From the NCBI GenBank assembly GCA_964441755.1, contig CAYTVG010000002.1:186001-250000 (forward strand): DNA of 64,000 nucleotides, in the 5' to 3' direction. The notes under the pieces were generated by a model that ran no database searches, was not told the DNA's origin, and was given only the letters and a program-made list of their open reading frames with translations. Both the position numbers and the translations under genes were made by a program. Each line of letters begins with the position of its first letter. Position 1 is the first letter of the stretch. This document shows, one piece after another, positions 17,936-27,414 of the stretch. This DNA is from JAUMBM01 sp964441755 (GTDB lineage: Bacteria; Bacteroidota; Bacteroidia; Chitinophagales; Saprospiraceae).

Positions 17936-18397
17936 TGCGAATGTGATTATGTTATGTCCTGGCTACTGTAAAATGATGCAGTGCCTGCGCTGATGAATTT
18001 GTACAAGCCGGTTGAGCTTGTCCACAAGAGCGCTCTGATGATCTGTCCGTAATAATCCGCCGGCAACAATATCAGCTGTTGCGCATTCATTTTGGCGCTT
18101 TTGGAAGCATAATGCTGGTTTTAAGTGAAAGAAAAACAAGCATATATATTAAAAAGTAACCTTTTGAAATCTGACGACAGTATTGCGAACAGGCTCTAAA
18201 ATATACATTATCATCGGGATGAGGTATTGTTGAAAAAAATATTTTGGCAGGGAGTAGGATTTTGTGCGTTTGTGGCGAATGAGCGAGGGATTGCACCTGC
18301 TATAGGCAGATAAATAGATGTATACAAAGGCGGGGAACTGTGTGGCTTTATACCAAATAATTGCCTTATCTTTGCCTGCAAAATCAGAACGAAGACC
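17936..18397. other. gene-free interval upstream of ffh
   Basis: The 462 bp between the divergent xseA and ffh genes has no credible coding frame. The only clear signal is TATCTTTG at 18367-18374, an exact -7 box that serves ffh with a leader of about 20 nt. Nothing else was recognised. Confidence 0.6.
18367..18374 (+). promoter_or_regulatory. ffh: -7 box of ffh (TATCTTTG)
   Basis: An exact match to TAnnTTTG ending 23 nt before the ffh ATG. No convincing -33 TTG is seen at 19-20 bp. Confidence 0.65.
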
Positions 18398-19750
18398 ATG
18401 TTTGAAAGTTTAAGTGATCGGTTGGACAATGCGCTCAAGGTATTGCGCGGTGATAGTAAACTCACGGAACTCAACATTGCTGAATCCATTAAAGAAATTC
18501 GCAGAGCCCTGGTGGCTGCTGACGTAAACTATAAGATAGCCAAAGAATTTACGGATAAAGTCAAGGATAAGGCACTTGGTTCTGAGAATGTTCTGAAAAG
18601 TGTGCGCCCGGGTGAGTTGATGATTAAAATTGTCAATGACGAGCTGATTGAGCTGATGGGCGGGCAGTCGGCTGGCATCAACCTCAAGGGGAATCCTTCT
18701 GTAGTGCTGATCGCCGGTTTGCAGGGCTCGGGAAAGACAACCTTTACGGGCAAGCTTGCCCATTTTCTGAAGACTAAGCGCAACAAAAAAGTATTGGTTG
18801 TTGCCTGTGACGTATATCGCCCTGCGGCAATTGATCAGCTTACCGTGCTGGCAGAGCAGGTAGGGGCTGCTATTTTCAAAGATCCGGAGAATAAGAATCC
18901 TGTTGAAATTGCATTGCAGGCGCTTGATCAAGCCCGGCAGCAGCGCTATGATGTAGTCATCGTAGATACAGCGGGTCGACTGTCTGTCGACGAGGAAATG
19001 ATGGCCGAAATTGCACGTGTTAAGGAGGCTATCAATCCGGATGAGACGCTGTTTGTTGTGGACTCTATGACAGGTCAGGACGCTGTCAACACTGCCAAAG
19101 CCTTTAATGATCGCCTGAATTTCGATGGTGTAGTGCTTACCAAGCTTGATGGTGATACACGCGGGGGTGCCGCGCTGTCCATTAAGTACACTGTGGGCAA
19201 ACCTATCAAATTCGTTTCAACAGGCGAAAAAATGGATACGCTCGATGTTTTCTATCCCGAGCGTATGGCCAATCGCATCCTGGGTATGGGCGACATTGTT
19301 TCGTTTGTGGAAAGAGCCCAGGAGCAGTATGACGAGGAGCAGGTCAAGCTTCTCGAACAGAAAATCAAGCGCAATAAGTTTGATTTCAATGATTTTCAGA
19401 CACAATTGGCGCAACTGCGCCGCATGGGGGATTTGAAAAATCTCATCAATATGATTCCTGGTATGAATAAACTGACCCGGGATATTGATATTGACAATAG
19501 TGCGTTTACGCGCATCGAGGCAATCATCCGTTCTATGACGCCTGAAGAGCGTGGCAATCCTGAACTGTTGAATATGAGCCGCAAGAAGCGTATTGCACTC
19601 GGCTGCGGCCAAAAGCTGGAGGATATTAATGCCTTCATCAAACAGTTTGATCAAATGCGCAAATTTATGCATCAGGTCAGCAAAAACCCCGGCGTGTTGG
19701 GCGGAATGCAGGGGCCTGCCGCCGGGCCGGGTAAATTTCGCAAAAGATAG
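18398..19750 (+). CDS. ffh: signal recognition particle GTPase Ffh
   Basis: A 450-residue SRP54 homologue that binds 4.5S RNA and signal sequences of nascent membrane proteins and delivers ribosomes to FtsY. The N domain (1-90) is followed by the G domain with P-loop GLQGSGKTT (107-115), DTAGRL, and TKLDGDTRGGAAL with the SRP-specific insertion. The methionine-rich M domain (about 300-440) carries the RNA-binding helix-turn-helix (SMTPEERGNPELL). The C-terminal tail is glycine/proline-rich. The length is normal. The 4.5S RNA gene is not seen in this window. Confidence 0.97.
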   Translation: MFESLSDRLDNALKVLRGDSKLTELNIAESIKEIRRALVAADVNYKIAKEFTDKVKDKALGSENVLKSVRPGELMIKIVNDELIELMGGQSAGINLKGNPSVVLIAGLQGSGKTTFTGKLAHFLKTKRNKKVLVVACDVYRPAAIDQLTVLAEQVGAAIFKDPENKNPVEIALQALDQARQQRYDVVIVDTAGRLSVDEEMMAEIARVKEAINPDETLFVVDSMTGQDAVNTAKAFNDRLNFDGVVLTKLDGDTRGGAALSIKYTVGKPIKFVSTGEKMDTLDVFYPERMANRILGMGDIVSFVERAQEQYDEEQVKLLEQKIKRNKFDFNDFQTQLAQLRRMGDLKNLINMIPGMNKLTRDIDIDNSAFTRIEAIIRSMTPEERGNPELLNMSRKKRIALGCGQKLEDINAFIKQFDQMRKFMHQVSKNPGVLGGMQGPAAGPGKFRKR

Positions 19751-19838
19751 GCAAGTTGCCTGAAGGTAGCTCTGTTGTCAGCAAGTAGTATTGATATAAA
19801 CCAGGAGTAGTATAAGGGCAGAAGCAGTAGTCCGGGGC

Positions 19839-20258
19839 TTATTTCTCTTTTGTAAGCTGATCGACGGTTGCACCGCTGAGTATACCTAGCGTTGCATCTC
19901 TTACCTGCAGGAAGACCGTTCTGATAGGGCAGTTTTCCTCAATCACGCATTCTTCACAACGGACATAGTAGTGAAGAGATACGCAGGGCAGCATGGCAAT
20001 CGGACCGTCCATGATGCGAATAATCTCTGTAAAGGAAATTTCATCTGCTTTTTTCAGGAGCTTATAGCCTCCACCTCGCCCGCGCTTGCTGAGCAGGATT
20101 CCGTTGTTGCGCAGGTCCCGCAGTATACTTTCTAAAAACTTGAGCGGTATGCCTTCCCGTTCGGCAATTTCAGCTGCATACACAGCTTCCTCGCGGTGTT
20201 GGTGTCGGGCAATGTATAAAATGGCCTTAATGGCGTATTTGCATTTTTTAGATATCAT
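19839..20258 (-). CDS. Rrf2-family transcriptional regulator with Cys cluster
   Basis: A 139-residue winged-helix regulator. The N-terminal MISKKCKYAIKAILYIA and the recognition part KFLESILRDLRNNGILLSKR are typical of Rrf2/IscR. Four cysteines (C92, C101, C104, C110) cluster in the C-terminal half, close to the IscR [2Fe-2S] ligands C92/C98/C104, so an iron-sulfur or redox sensor is likely. The start is the ATG at 20258, 21 nt downstream of an exact -7 box; the frame continues upstream, but that DNA carries the promoter. No isc or suf operon is adjacent, so the target genes are unknown; autoregulation is common in the family. Confidence 0.9.
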   Translation of the reverse strand: MISKKCKYAIKAILYIARHQHREEAVYAAEIAEREGIPLKFLESILRDLRNNGILLSKRGRGGGYKLLKKADEISFTEIIRIMDGPIAMLPCVSLHYYVRCEECVIEENCPIRTVFLQVRDATLGILSGATVDQLTKEK

Positions 20259-20279
20259 CGTTACTCGTTTCTCACTAAG

Positions 20280-20287
20280 CAAATCTA
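20280..20287 (-). promoter_or_regulatory. -7 box of the Rrf2 gene (TAGATTTG)
   Basis: An exact TAnnTTTG on the - strand, 21 nt upstream of the chosen ATG at 20258. It lies in the 137-bp divergent region shared with the outer-membrane protein gene at 20396. Confidence 0.6.
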
Positions 20288-20395
20288 CATTTTTTTTGGA
20301 TATTGTGGTAAGAATCGATAGGTGTGTTGCATGATGTGTACCCAAGTCGCACAGGAATGCGGGCATCGCCAGTAATTGAATATAACAACACCATT

Positions 20396-22171
20396 ATGCA
20401 ATATTTTTTTCTGATGATTGTACTTGGCCTGTCGGTATTGCCCGGCTATGGGCAGGGCAGCCAGTTGCCGCAGGGCAGTCAGGTCTACCATATAGTTGAC
20501 CGCCTTGCTATTAAGGGCGCGCCTGCGGAGGGGCTGCATACTTCGCTCAAGTACTACGACCGTGCAACCGTCGCCCGCTTTGCCCTGCTGACCGATAGTC
20601 TGGCTGGCGATTGGCTGACGTTGCTGGACAGGCGTGATCTTGACTGGCTTTTCAAGGACAATAACGAGTGGTTGGGTGTGTTGCAGACGCCTTTGCCGGG
20701 CATGGGGCTGCACAAGCAGCCGCAGGCAACTGCCAGTCTGATTGAGCTAAGCCGGCAGCATGCCTACTATGCGCGTAGCCAACGCAGGCTGCTAAAAGGC
20801 AAAATCTATTCCACACCAGCCAATTTGTATCAGATTGACGAGCCTCATTTTCATTTTCGCCTCAATCCGCTGCTGCAGCTACGATATGGGCCTATGCGTC
20901 ACGAAGCGGGAGAAAGCCGGCCTTATTTCATCAACCAACGTGGAATCGAGGCGCGTGCAGGTATTGATGATCGTGTTTATATTTATTTTCAGTTGCTCGA
21001 AAGTCAGGCTGCCTTTCCCAATTATGTTAATGAGTGGATCGTAAAAAATCGCTCACTACCGGGCAATGGCTTGTATAAGGTGTACAATAGTGATGTGTTT
21101 GATATTCAGGGAGGCTATGATTACCTTAACAGTCAGGGCTATGTAGCTTTTCAACTCAGCCCGCATTTGTCGGCACAATGGGGGTATGGCCGGCATTTTA
21201 TAGGGGACGGAATGCGGAGTATGTTGCTATCAGATTTTACCAATAACTATCTATACCTCAAGCTCAACTGGAATGTCGGGCGCTTCCATTACCAAAACTT
21301 GTTTACAGAGCTCAACGCACTTTCTGCCAATAGTACGCCCGGCGATCTGGTGGTGCCCAAAAAATACATGGCAGCTCATTACCTGAGTGTGGACCTGACG
21401 CCCCGCCTGCGACTGGGATTGTTTGAGTCTGTGGTGTATCAGCGCGGAGATGGTCTGGAACTTGGTTATCTGAATCCGGTCATCTTATACCGAACGGTTG
21501 AACATTCCTTGGGTAGTGCAGATAATGCCCTTATTGGTCTGGATGGTCGCTGGAACATAGCCAATCGGTTTCAATTATATGGTCAGTTGATGATCGACGA
21601 ATTTATTTTTAGAGAGTTGGTAACCGAGCGAAGGGGATGGTGGGGGAATAAATTCGGCATACAGGCAGGGGTCAAGTACATAGATGTGCTGGGAATTGAT
21701 CATCTCGATTTGCAGGCCGAGATCAACCTGGCTCGTCCCTACACCTATACCCATCGCGACAGCACAACTGCCTACACGCACTACAATCAACCTCTGGCAC
21801 ATCCACTGGGTGCCAATTTTTACGAAACCATACTCAGCCTGCGCTACCAGCCGAAGGCTCGGTGGCTGCTGTCGGCCCAGTGGTTTCAGTTTGCACAGGG
21901 GCAGGATGTCGGAGGCAGGAACTTTGGCAGCAACCTGCTGTTACCCCATACGAGCCGTACAGCTGATTATGGTATCTCTATGTTGCAGGGGCAAAGAGCC
22001 GATACGTGGCTGGGGGTTCTCGATCTGGGCTATATGTTGCGGCACAATCTGTGGGTGGAGGCGCAGTATATGTTGCGCAGACAGCAAGTGGAGGGAGGCG
22101 CAGAAAAAAATGTGCGCATATTCAACCTGGGGCTGCGGCTTAATATTGATCGGCCGCGCTTATTTTTCTAG
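20396..22171 (+). CDS. outer-membrane beta-barrel, capsule assembly Wzi/RemB-like
   Basis: A 591-residue exported protein. The signal peptide starts at ATG 20396 (MQYFFLMIVLGLSVLPGYGQ); an in-frame ATG at 20324 would put 24 polar residues before it. Amphipathic strands dominate from residue 100 onward, with segments like NPLLQLRYG, INQRGIEARAGI, DYLNSQGYVAFQLS and WGYGRHFIGDGMRSM, which match the Wzi capsule-attachment/RemB gliding family of Bacteroidota. The C-terminus is a barrel strand (NLGLRLNID). A surface-polysaccharide or motility role is inferred from family resemblance; no capsule locus surrounds it. It is divergent from the Rrf2 regulator. Confidence 0.75.
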   Translation: MQYFFLMIVLGLSVLPGYGQGSQLPQGSQVYHIVDRLAIKGAPAEGLHTSLKYYDRATVARFALLTDSLAGDWLTLLDRRDLDWLFKDNNEWLGVLQTPLPGMGLHKQPQATASLIELSRQHAYYARSQRRLLKGKIYSTPANLYQIDEPHFHFRLNPLLQLRYGPMRHEAGESRPYFINQRGIEARAGIDDRVYIYFQLLESQAAFPNYVNEWIVKNRSLPGNGLYKVYNSDVFDIQGGYDYLNSQGYVAFQLSPHLSAQWGYGRHFIGDGMRSMLLSDFTNNYLYLKLNWNVGRFHYQNLFTELNALSANSTPGDLVVPKKYMAAHYLSVDLTPRLRLGLFESVVYQRGDGLELGYLNPVILYRTVEHSLGSADNALIGLDGRWNIANRFQLYGQLMIDEFIFRELVTERRGWWGNKFGIQAGVKYIDVLGIDHLDLQAEINLARPYTYTHRDSTTAYTHYNQPLAHPLGANFYETILSLRYQPKARWLLSAQWFQFAQGQDVGGRNFGSNLLLPHTSRTADYGISMLQGQRADTWLGVLDLGYMLRHNLWVEAQYMLRRQQVEGGAEKNVRIFNLGLRLNIDRPRLFF

Positions 22172-22185
22172 GAAAGGAATTAATG

Positions 22186-22220
22186 AAAAAGGCAGCCGGC
22201 ATAGCTTGCCGGCTGCCTTT
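22186..22220. terminator. bidirectional terminator
   Basis: A perfect 10-bp stem GGCAGCCGGC/GCCGGCTGCC with a 7-nt loop is flanked by AAAAA and TTT. It lies between the convergent outer-membrane protein gene and fumC. Confidence 0.85.
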
Positions 22221-22223
22221 GTG

Positions 22224-23621
22224 CTATTTGAGGCTGCCGGTCATGTCCTCCGGGCGTACCCATTCATCAAATTGTTCAGCGGTAAGCAGGCCCAGTGCGA
22301 TGGCTGCTTCCTTAAGAGTGGTACCTTCTTTGTGTGCCTTCTTGGCAATTTTGGCAGCATTTTCGTAACCAATATGGGGATTGAGCGCAGTTACCAGCAT
22401 CAGTGAATTGTCCAGATGGCGCTTAATAGTAGGCAGGTTGGGCTCGATGCCCTGCGCACAGTTAATGTCAAAACTAACACAGGCGTCGCCGATCAGGCGC
22501 GCAGACTGCAACACATTGGCGGCAATGAGTGGTTTGAACACATTGAGTTCAAAATGACCATTGGTACCACCAATGGAAACAGCTACATCATTGCCGATGA
22601 CCTGAGCACAGACCATAGTGAGTGCCTCCGGCTGTGTTGGGTTGACCTTACCTGGCATGATAGAAGAGCCGGGCTCATTGTCAGGTATGATGATTTCTCC
22701 GATACCCGAACGGGGACCTGAACTGAGCATACGAATGTCATTGGCGATTTTCATAAGCGAAACAGCCACCCGTTTCAGTGCACCTGAAAGCTCAACCATA
22801 GCATCGTGCGCAGCCAGGGCTTCAAATTTGTTGGGAGCTGTGACAAATGGCAGGCCGGTAAAGTGGGCGATTTGCGCAGCAACGGCAACGTCATAGCCTT
22901 TGGGCGTATTAAGACCTGTACCTACAGCTGTGCCACCAAGCGCTAGCTCACTGACCATCACAAGCGCATTTTCAATGGCCCTGATACCGTTCTGAATCTG
23001 CCGGGCGTAGCCCGAAAATTCCTGGCCCAGGGTCAGTGGCGTGGCATCCATGAAGTGGGTACGACCCGTTTTTACAATATCTTTAAACGCTTCTGCCTTG
23101 GCTGAGAGTGTGTGGTGGAGGCTGCGCAAACCCGGTAGGGTCACTTCCTGAACCAACTTATAGGCTGCAATGTGCATAGCCGTAGGGAAAGTATCATTGG
23201 ACGATTGACTTTTATTGACGTCGTCGTTCGGATGAAGGACTTTCTTCTCGTCAGTAAGTTGGCCACCTTGCAGCACATGTGCCCTGTAGGCAACCACCTC
23301 GTTGATATTCATGTTGCTTTGTGTACCTGAGCCCGTCTGCCAGATGACCAGCGGAAACTGATCATCCAGTTGCCCCGTCAGTATCTCGTCACATGCCTGA
23401 CCGATGAGATCTCTCTTATCCGCAGAAAGGACTCCCAGATCACAGTTGGCATACGCAGCTGCCTTTTTTAGGTAGGCAAAAGCATGGATAATCTCTTTTG
23501 GCATACTGGCCTCAGGGCCGATCCGAAAATTATTGCGTGAGCGCTCCGTCTGCGCTCCCCAATATTTGTCAGCGGGCACCTTTACTTCGCCCATGGTATC
23601 TTTTTCAATGCGGTACTGCAT
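22224..23621 (-). CDS. fumC: class II fumarate hydratase
   Basis: A 465-residue fumarase that hydrates fumarate to malate in the TCA cycle. It has the superfamily signature GSSIMPGKVNPT, the TGSGTQSNMN and SSNDTFPTAMH active-site segments, and KTGRTHFMDATPLTLGQEFSGYA. The start is placed at ATG 23621 (MQYRIEKDTMGEV), matching the usual N-terminus; an upstream in-frame ATG at 23654 would add 11 residues and is compatible with the promoter at 23689. It is monocistronic, with a strong terminator. Confidence 0.95.
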   Translation of the reverse strand: MQYRIEKDTMGEVKVPADKYWGAQTERSRNNFRIGPEASMPKEIIHAFAYLKKAAAYANCDLGVLSADKRDLIGQACDEILTGQLDDQFPLVIWQTGSGTQSNMNINEVVAYRAHVLQGGQLTDEKKVLHPNDDVNKSQSSNDTFPTAMHIAAYKLVQEVTLPGLRSLHHTLSAKAEAFKDIVKTGRTHFMDATPLTLGQEFSGYARQIQNGIRAIENALVMVSELALGGTAVGTGLNTPKGYDVAVAAQIAHFTGLPFVTAPNKFEALAAHDAMVELSGALKRVAVSLMKIANDIRMLSSGPRSGIGEIIIPDNEPGSSIMPGKVNPTQPEALTMVCAQVIGNDVAVSIGGTNGHFELNVFKPLIAANVLQSARLIGDACVSFDINCAQGIEPNLPTIKRHLDNSLMLVTALNPHIGYENAAKIAKKAHKEGTTLKEAAIALGLLTAEQFDEWVRPEDMTGSLK

Positions 23622-23688
23622 ATAATCTGATTTTTTGGTTTTGATAGACTGCATATTAATGCGTCAGGTCACTGCCTGAAATCCGCCA

Positions 23689-23696
23689 CAAAGATA
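23689..23696 (-). promoter_or_regulatory. fumC: -7 box of fumC (TATCTTTG)
   Basis: An exact TAnnTTTG on the - strand. It is 34 nt upstream of ATG 23654 and 67 nt upstream of ATG 23621, so it does not by itself decide between the two starts. Confidence 0.6.
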
Positions 23697-24164
23697 CTAC
23701 TTGCTGTTCGATCCGTTACATGACAACTATTTTTTTGCCCCCGGAGCTTATCCTAAGTGGGGTTGACGTACTGTCTGGTTTGTGGTTGTCCTCGCTGGGA
23801 ACTAAAAATTATTACGTATGGTTGATAAAGGGGGGCTTGTTGTACCGCTTGGTATTTTAATTGAGATAAAAAGCATATCGGTAAAGGGGTATTAGGAGGC
23901 GTTATTTTACAGATTTGCTCGTTGTTGATGGTGTGTAAACTATGCTGTAATACTTAGAGGAAAAAACAGGCAGAACAGAAAACGGTTTGAACTCTGTTAC
24001 AAATCCCCAGGTATATCTTGTAGCCGTGATTTTTATTTTGATTTTTTTGTTGTATATGTATTTATGTTGTGTTTTTTATGTAAATTCAATATTAAATTTC
24101 ACATAAAGATTAAATAATAATTTGGCTTGTTGTAAATTAGCATATCATTATTAAACTGTTGATT
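23697..24164. other. AT-rich gene-free interval
   Basis: About 470 bp between divergent fumC and the YkuK-like gene. From about 24020 to 24160 the sequence is very AT-rich, with long T-runs and TTTATG/TGTATATG strings, unlike its surroundings. No coding frame, stable hairpin or exact -7 box is seen, although TATCTTGT occurs near 24014. Confidence 0.55.
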
Positions 24165-24635
24165 ATGAAATGGCGACGACTGAATGGGCAGCGGATAGAG
24201 GAGCCGTTGCAGGAGGCCGTGGCAGCCGCTATTAGCCGGGAGCTGGCACAGGGTAACCGGCTCAAACTATGTATAGGCACCGACTCTCAGGTTCGTGCTG
24301 AAGTCATAGAATTTGCTACGGTAATTGTTTTTCTGCGAGAAAAAAAGGGTGGCTTTATGTTCATTCGCAATTGGCGAGAGGACAAAAAGATGAGCCTGCG
24401 CGAGCGAATGATAGCAGAGGTGGGGCACTCGGTAGAAGTGGCGTATAGCCTGTGCGACATGCTGGATACATATGATATCGGGCTTGAAGTGCATGCTGAT
24501 ATCAATACAGATCCACAATTTGAGAGCAATCTGGCGCTTAGGGAGGCTATGGGCTATATCCTGGGTATGGGTTTCGTTTTCAAGGCAAAACCTGAGGCCT
24601 TTGCCAGCAGTTCTTGCGCCGATAAAATGGTTTAG
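24165..24635 (+). CDS. YkuK-like RNase H-fold protein (DUF458)
   Basis: A 156-residue protein similar to the DUF458/YkuK family. The CIGTDSQV strand near residue 40 and the HADIN segment near 110 resemble the acidic active-site strands of the RNase H fold. The C-terminal NLALREAMGYILGMGF and KPEAFASSSCADKMV match the family end. The start is ATG 24165; a TTG two codons earlier is less likely. Family members are uncharacterised; nuclease activity is only suggested by the fold. It is followed by folC after a 107-bp gap. Confidence 0.78.
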   Translation: MKWRRLNGQRIEEPLQEAVAAAISRELAQGNRLKLCIGTDSQVRAEVIEFATVIVFLREKKGGFMFIRNWREDKKMSLRERMIAEVGHSVEVAYSLCDMLDTYDIGLEVHADINTDPQFESNLALREAMGYILGMGFVFKAKPEAFASSSCADKMV

Positions 24636-24742
24636 TGCCGCTCTCTGTATGGTTTGCATTACTGCCCAGGCAGAGAATGTAAAATTTAACTTTTAGTTTA
24701 CTTTATAATGCGCTGCAGCATCTACCTTAGCAGGGTAAATAA

Positions 24743-26050
24743 ATGACCTTCATGCAGCACGACGCTTACCAAAAGGCCTGCCAGTTTTTGTTTGAGCAAT
24801 TGCCCATGTTTCAGCGTGTTGGCGCGAAAGCTTATAAAAATGATCTCACCAACATCAAAGCGCTAATGGAGCGGCTGGGGCAGCCGGAGCGGCAGTTTCC
24901 CAGCCTGCACATCGGAGGTACCAACGGAAAGGGCAGCGTCACGCATATGCTGACTGCAATATGTCAGGCTGCCGGCCTTCGTACGGGCTTGTATGTTTCT
25001 CCTCACTATAAAGACTTTCGTGAGCGTATCCGCATCAACGGGCAGTATATCCCACGTAGTGAGGTGGTCGAATTTGTTCAAAAAGTCAGGCCACTAATGG
25101 AGGATATCAGGCCCAGTTTCTTTGAGATTAGTGTAGCCATGGCCTTTAGTTATTTTGCTAAAAAAAAGGTAGATATGGCGGTGGTGGAAGTGGGGCTGGG
25201 GGGGCGGCTCGACTCTACCAATATCATCCAGCCTGAACTGGCGGTTATTACCAACATCAGTTTTGACCACGTACAGTTTCTGGGCGATACGTATGCGCTT
25301 ATTGCGGGCGAAAAAGCAGGGATCATCAAAAAGGGTATTCCTGTAGTTGTTGGAGAAACGCTGCCGGAAACAGCTCCGGTGTTCGAGCAGAAGGCGGTTG
25401 AGATGGACGCTGCAATTTATTTCGCTGATCAACATTACAGCGTTGAGTTGCTCCGTACATCTCTGACGCACAGTTGGTACAGGGTGATGCGCGATGGTGA
25501 GCTTGTGTATGACGAACTGGCACTCAATGCCACCGGCCCTTATCAGCATTTGAATCTGCAGACAACGCTGGCGGCTGTAGACCAGTGGCAACAGCATACG
25601 GGGCGGGATATTTCAGCAGAGGCGATACGCTATGCGCTGGCCAATCTGCGGGCGTTGACAAGATTTCAGGGCCGCTGGCAGCCGCTTCGCGAGCAGCCTT
25701 TGGTGATTGCCGACAGTGCACATAATGAAGCAGGTTTACAAATGGCCCTGACAGCAGTGGATCAAATGCCCCACAACCAATTGCATATTGTTTTTGGTAT
25801 GGTCAATGACAAAGATCGCGAAAAAGTATGGCCTCTGTTGCCCGCGACTGCCCGTTATTATTGGGTGAAAGCCAATGTACCCAGAGGACTGGATGCAGGA
25901 GAGTTAGCCGCCGAGGCAGCCGAAAAGGGCCTGCAGGGAAAGGCATACAGCAGTGTTCGCAATGGCTACAGAGCTGCGCTGCGTGCAGCAGCCGATCAAG
26001 ATTTGATTCTTATCTGCGGGAGCATCTTCGTTACTGCTGAGGTCTTATAA
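24743..26050 (+). CDS. folC: folylpolyglutamate/dihydrofolate synthase
   Basis: A 435-residue Mur-ligase-family enzyme that adds glutamate to folate and/or joins dihydropteroate to glutamate. The P-loop is GGTNGKGSVTHM (about residue 56). Also present are the YVSPHYKDFRERIRING segment, VEVGLGGRLDSTN, VITNISFDHVQFLG and the C-terminal-domain ADSAHNEAGL followed by VFGMVNDKD. All are diagnostic for FolC. The length is normal. The start is the first ATG after the promoter-like TACCTTAG at about 24724. It is the last gene of its strand before convergent RNase D. Confidence 0.96.
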   Translation: MTFMQHDAYQKACQFLFEQLPMFQRVGAKAYKNDLTNIKALMERLGQPERQFPSLHIGGTNGKGSVTHMLTAICQAAGLRTGLYVSPHYKDFRERIRINGQYIPRSEVVEFVQKVRPLMEDIRPSFFEISVAMAFSYFAKKKVDMAVVEVGLGGRLDSTNIIQPELAVITNISFDHVQFLGDTYALIAGEKAGIIKKGIPVVVGETLPETAPVFEQKAVEMDAAIYFADQHYSVELLRTSLTHSWYRVMRDGELVYDELALNATGPYQHLNLQTTLAAVDQWQQHTGRDISAEAIRYALANLRALTRFQGRWQPLREQPLVIADSAHNEAGLQMALTAVDQMPHNQLHIVFGMVNDKDREKVWPLLPATARYYWVKANVPRGLDAGELAAEAAEKGLQGKAYSSVRNGYRAALRAAADQDLILICGSIFVTAEVL

Positions 26051-26199
26051 ATAAGTTTATCCCGCAATCGCCCCTGCAGCGCACTGATATTGCTTATGCC
26101 GGATACAAAACGAATCATCCTCAGCGGGTCTTCATAAACGTTTTAAGAGATTAGCAGTTGCCATGATAAAGCGAAACCCGTTGAAAAAGAGTTTTTGAG

Positions 26200-26220
26200 C
26201 CGGGTGAAAAATTCCCGAAT
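26200..26220. repeat. degenerate arm of the palindromic repeat
   Basis: CCGGGTGAAAAATTCCCGAAT resembles the reverse complement of the repeat arm GTTCGGGATTTTCTCACC seen at 33726-33753, and its CCGGGTGA matches the right arm of copy A. It lies just downstream of the RNase D stop codon. It is short and diverged, so it may be a decayed copy or chance. Confidence 0.35.
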
Positions 26221-26226
26221 GGACCC

Positions 26227-27414
26227 CTAGTGAAATTCAATGGTAATATTGCCACCGGTAATGCTCAATTTGAGTTCGTCAAAGTGGGCGATCCATCGTT
26301 CAAAATCATCGCCGAGCAGTTGGCGGCGCCAGCCATTGCCCAACAGATCTTCACGTACCGCCGGATCATTTTTCATGCGCTTGATCGCGTTGCGAGGCAT
26401 TACCAACGAATGACTAATCCCTTCCTCCATACAACGGTACTTCATAAGTAAGTAGATAAACTCAATGAGAATTTCATCGCGTTCGTCTTCGTTGTCATCG
26501 TTAGCGATTTGCAGCAGCAACGCCTTTTCAGCAGCCGTGGCCGGCTGTTGGTAAAGCTGTTCCCATTGTTTTCCATGGCGATTGACAATAGAAGCAGGAA
26601 CGCGGCGGTTTTCCAGCAGCGCATCCTTACCCGAACGAATGGTCTTCACTACGTGGCTAATCAGCTTGCTGGAAAGAATCATTTCGCGGGAATAATCTTT
26701 TTCTTCAGCCAGCCGCCGCCGCCAGTCGTATAGTCGTATGAGAAAAATCTGCTCACGGGGCTTCAAAGAGCGTATGAGGTTGCTTGTAAGTGCTTCCTGG
26801 TTGGGATCCCGCAAATAATAAGCGGGCCGCTCCATACGGCCGCACTCTTCCTGCACCCAGGCCAACCTCTCTGCTTTTTCCAGTTTGGCATGCAGCGACA
26901 ACCAGAGCGGACGCAATAACTGTACGTCCTCAATCGCATATTCAAGCTGTTTTTTTGACATGGGACGCTCTTCCCAGTCGGTTACTGCATAGCCTTTTTT
27001 GATATGTATATCGAGTTCCTGCTCAACGAGCTTACTCAACGAACTTGGATAGCGGTAGCCCAATAAACCAGCCGCTAGCTGGGTGTCCCATACATTGGTA
27101 GGAACAAGGCCGTAAAGTGCATTGAGCAACCGATAGTCGTTGTCTCCGGCATGCGTAATGATCGCGATGGAGGGATCTTGCAGCAAACGCAGGAAATCAC
27201 CCAGATCGTGAAGTCCAAAAGGATCGATCAGGTAATAACCATGCACGGTTGCTACTTGTATCAGACAAAGTCTGGTCTGGAATCGCTTCTCGCCAACAAA
27301 CTCGGTATCAAAAGCAAGCCAGTCTATTCCCTTGTTTTCTTCGTAAAAAGCCTTGAGCTGCTGGTCGGTTTGGATGAGCTGGTATGAAATTTCTGTGGAC
27401 AGATTTGTATTCAT
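26227..27414 (-). CDS. rnd: ribonuclease D-like 3'-5' exonuclease with HRDC domain
   Basis: A 395-residue DEDDy exonuclease. Exo I is AFDTEFVGE near residue 33 (D and E), Exo II is ITHAGDNDYRLL (D) and Exo III is YAIEDVQLL (Y and D). An HRDC-like region follows (about 215-290), then a C-terminal helical part. RNase D trims tRNA 3' ends; both tRNA genes in this window lack an encoded CCA, so 3' trimming followed by CCA addition would be needed. The length is close to E. coli RNase D (375). The start is the first ATG, MNTNLSTEISYQLI. Confidence 0.93.
   Translation of the reverse strand: MNTNLSTEISYQLIQTDQQLKAFYEENKGIDWLAFDTEFVGEKRFQTRLCLIQVATVHGYYLIDPFGLHDLGDFLRLLQDPSIAIITHAGDNDYRLLNALYGLVPTNVWDTQLAAGLLGYRYPSSLSKLVEQELDIHIKKGYAVTDWEERPMSKKQLEYAIEDVQLLRPLWLSLHAKLEKAERLAWVQEECGRMERPAYYLRDPNQEALTSNLIRSLKPREQIFLIRLYDWRRRLAEEKDYSREMILSSKLISHVVKTIRSGKDALLENRRVPASIVNRHGKQWEQLYQQPATAAEKALLLQIANDDNEDERDEILIEFIYLLMKYRCMEEGISHSLVMPRNAIKRMKNDPAVREDLLGNGWRRQLLGDDFERWIAHFDELKLSITGGNITIEFH

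Noticed and set aside
20259..20366. N-terminal extension of the Rrf2 regulator by 36 residues
   Set aside because: The extension covers its own promoter; Rrf2 proteins start at the position of ATG 20258.
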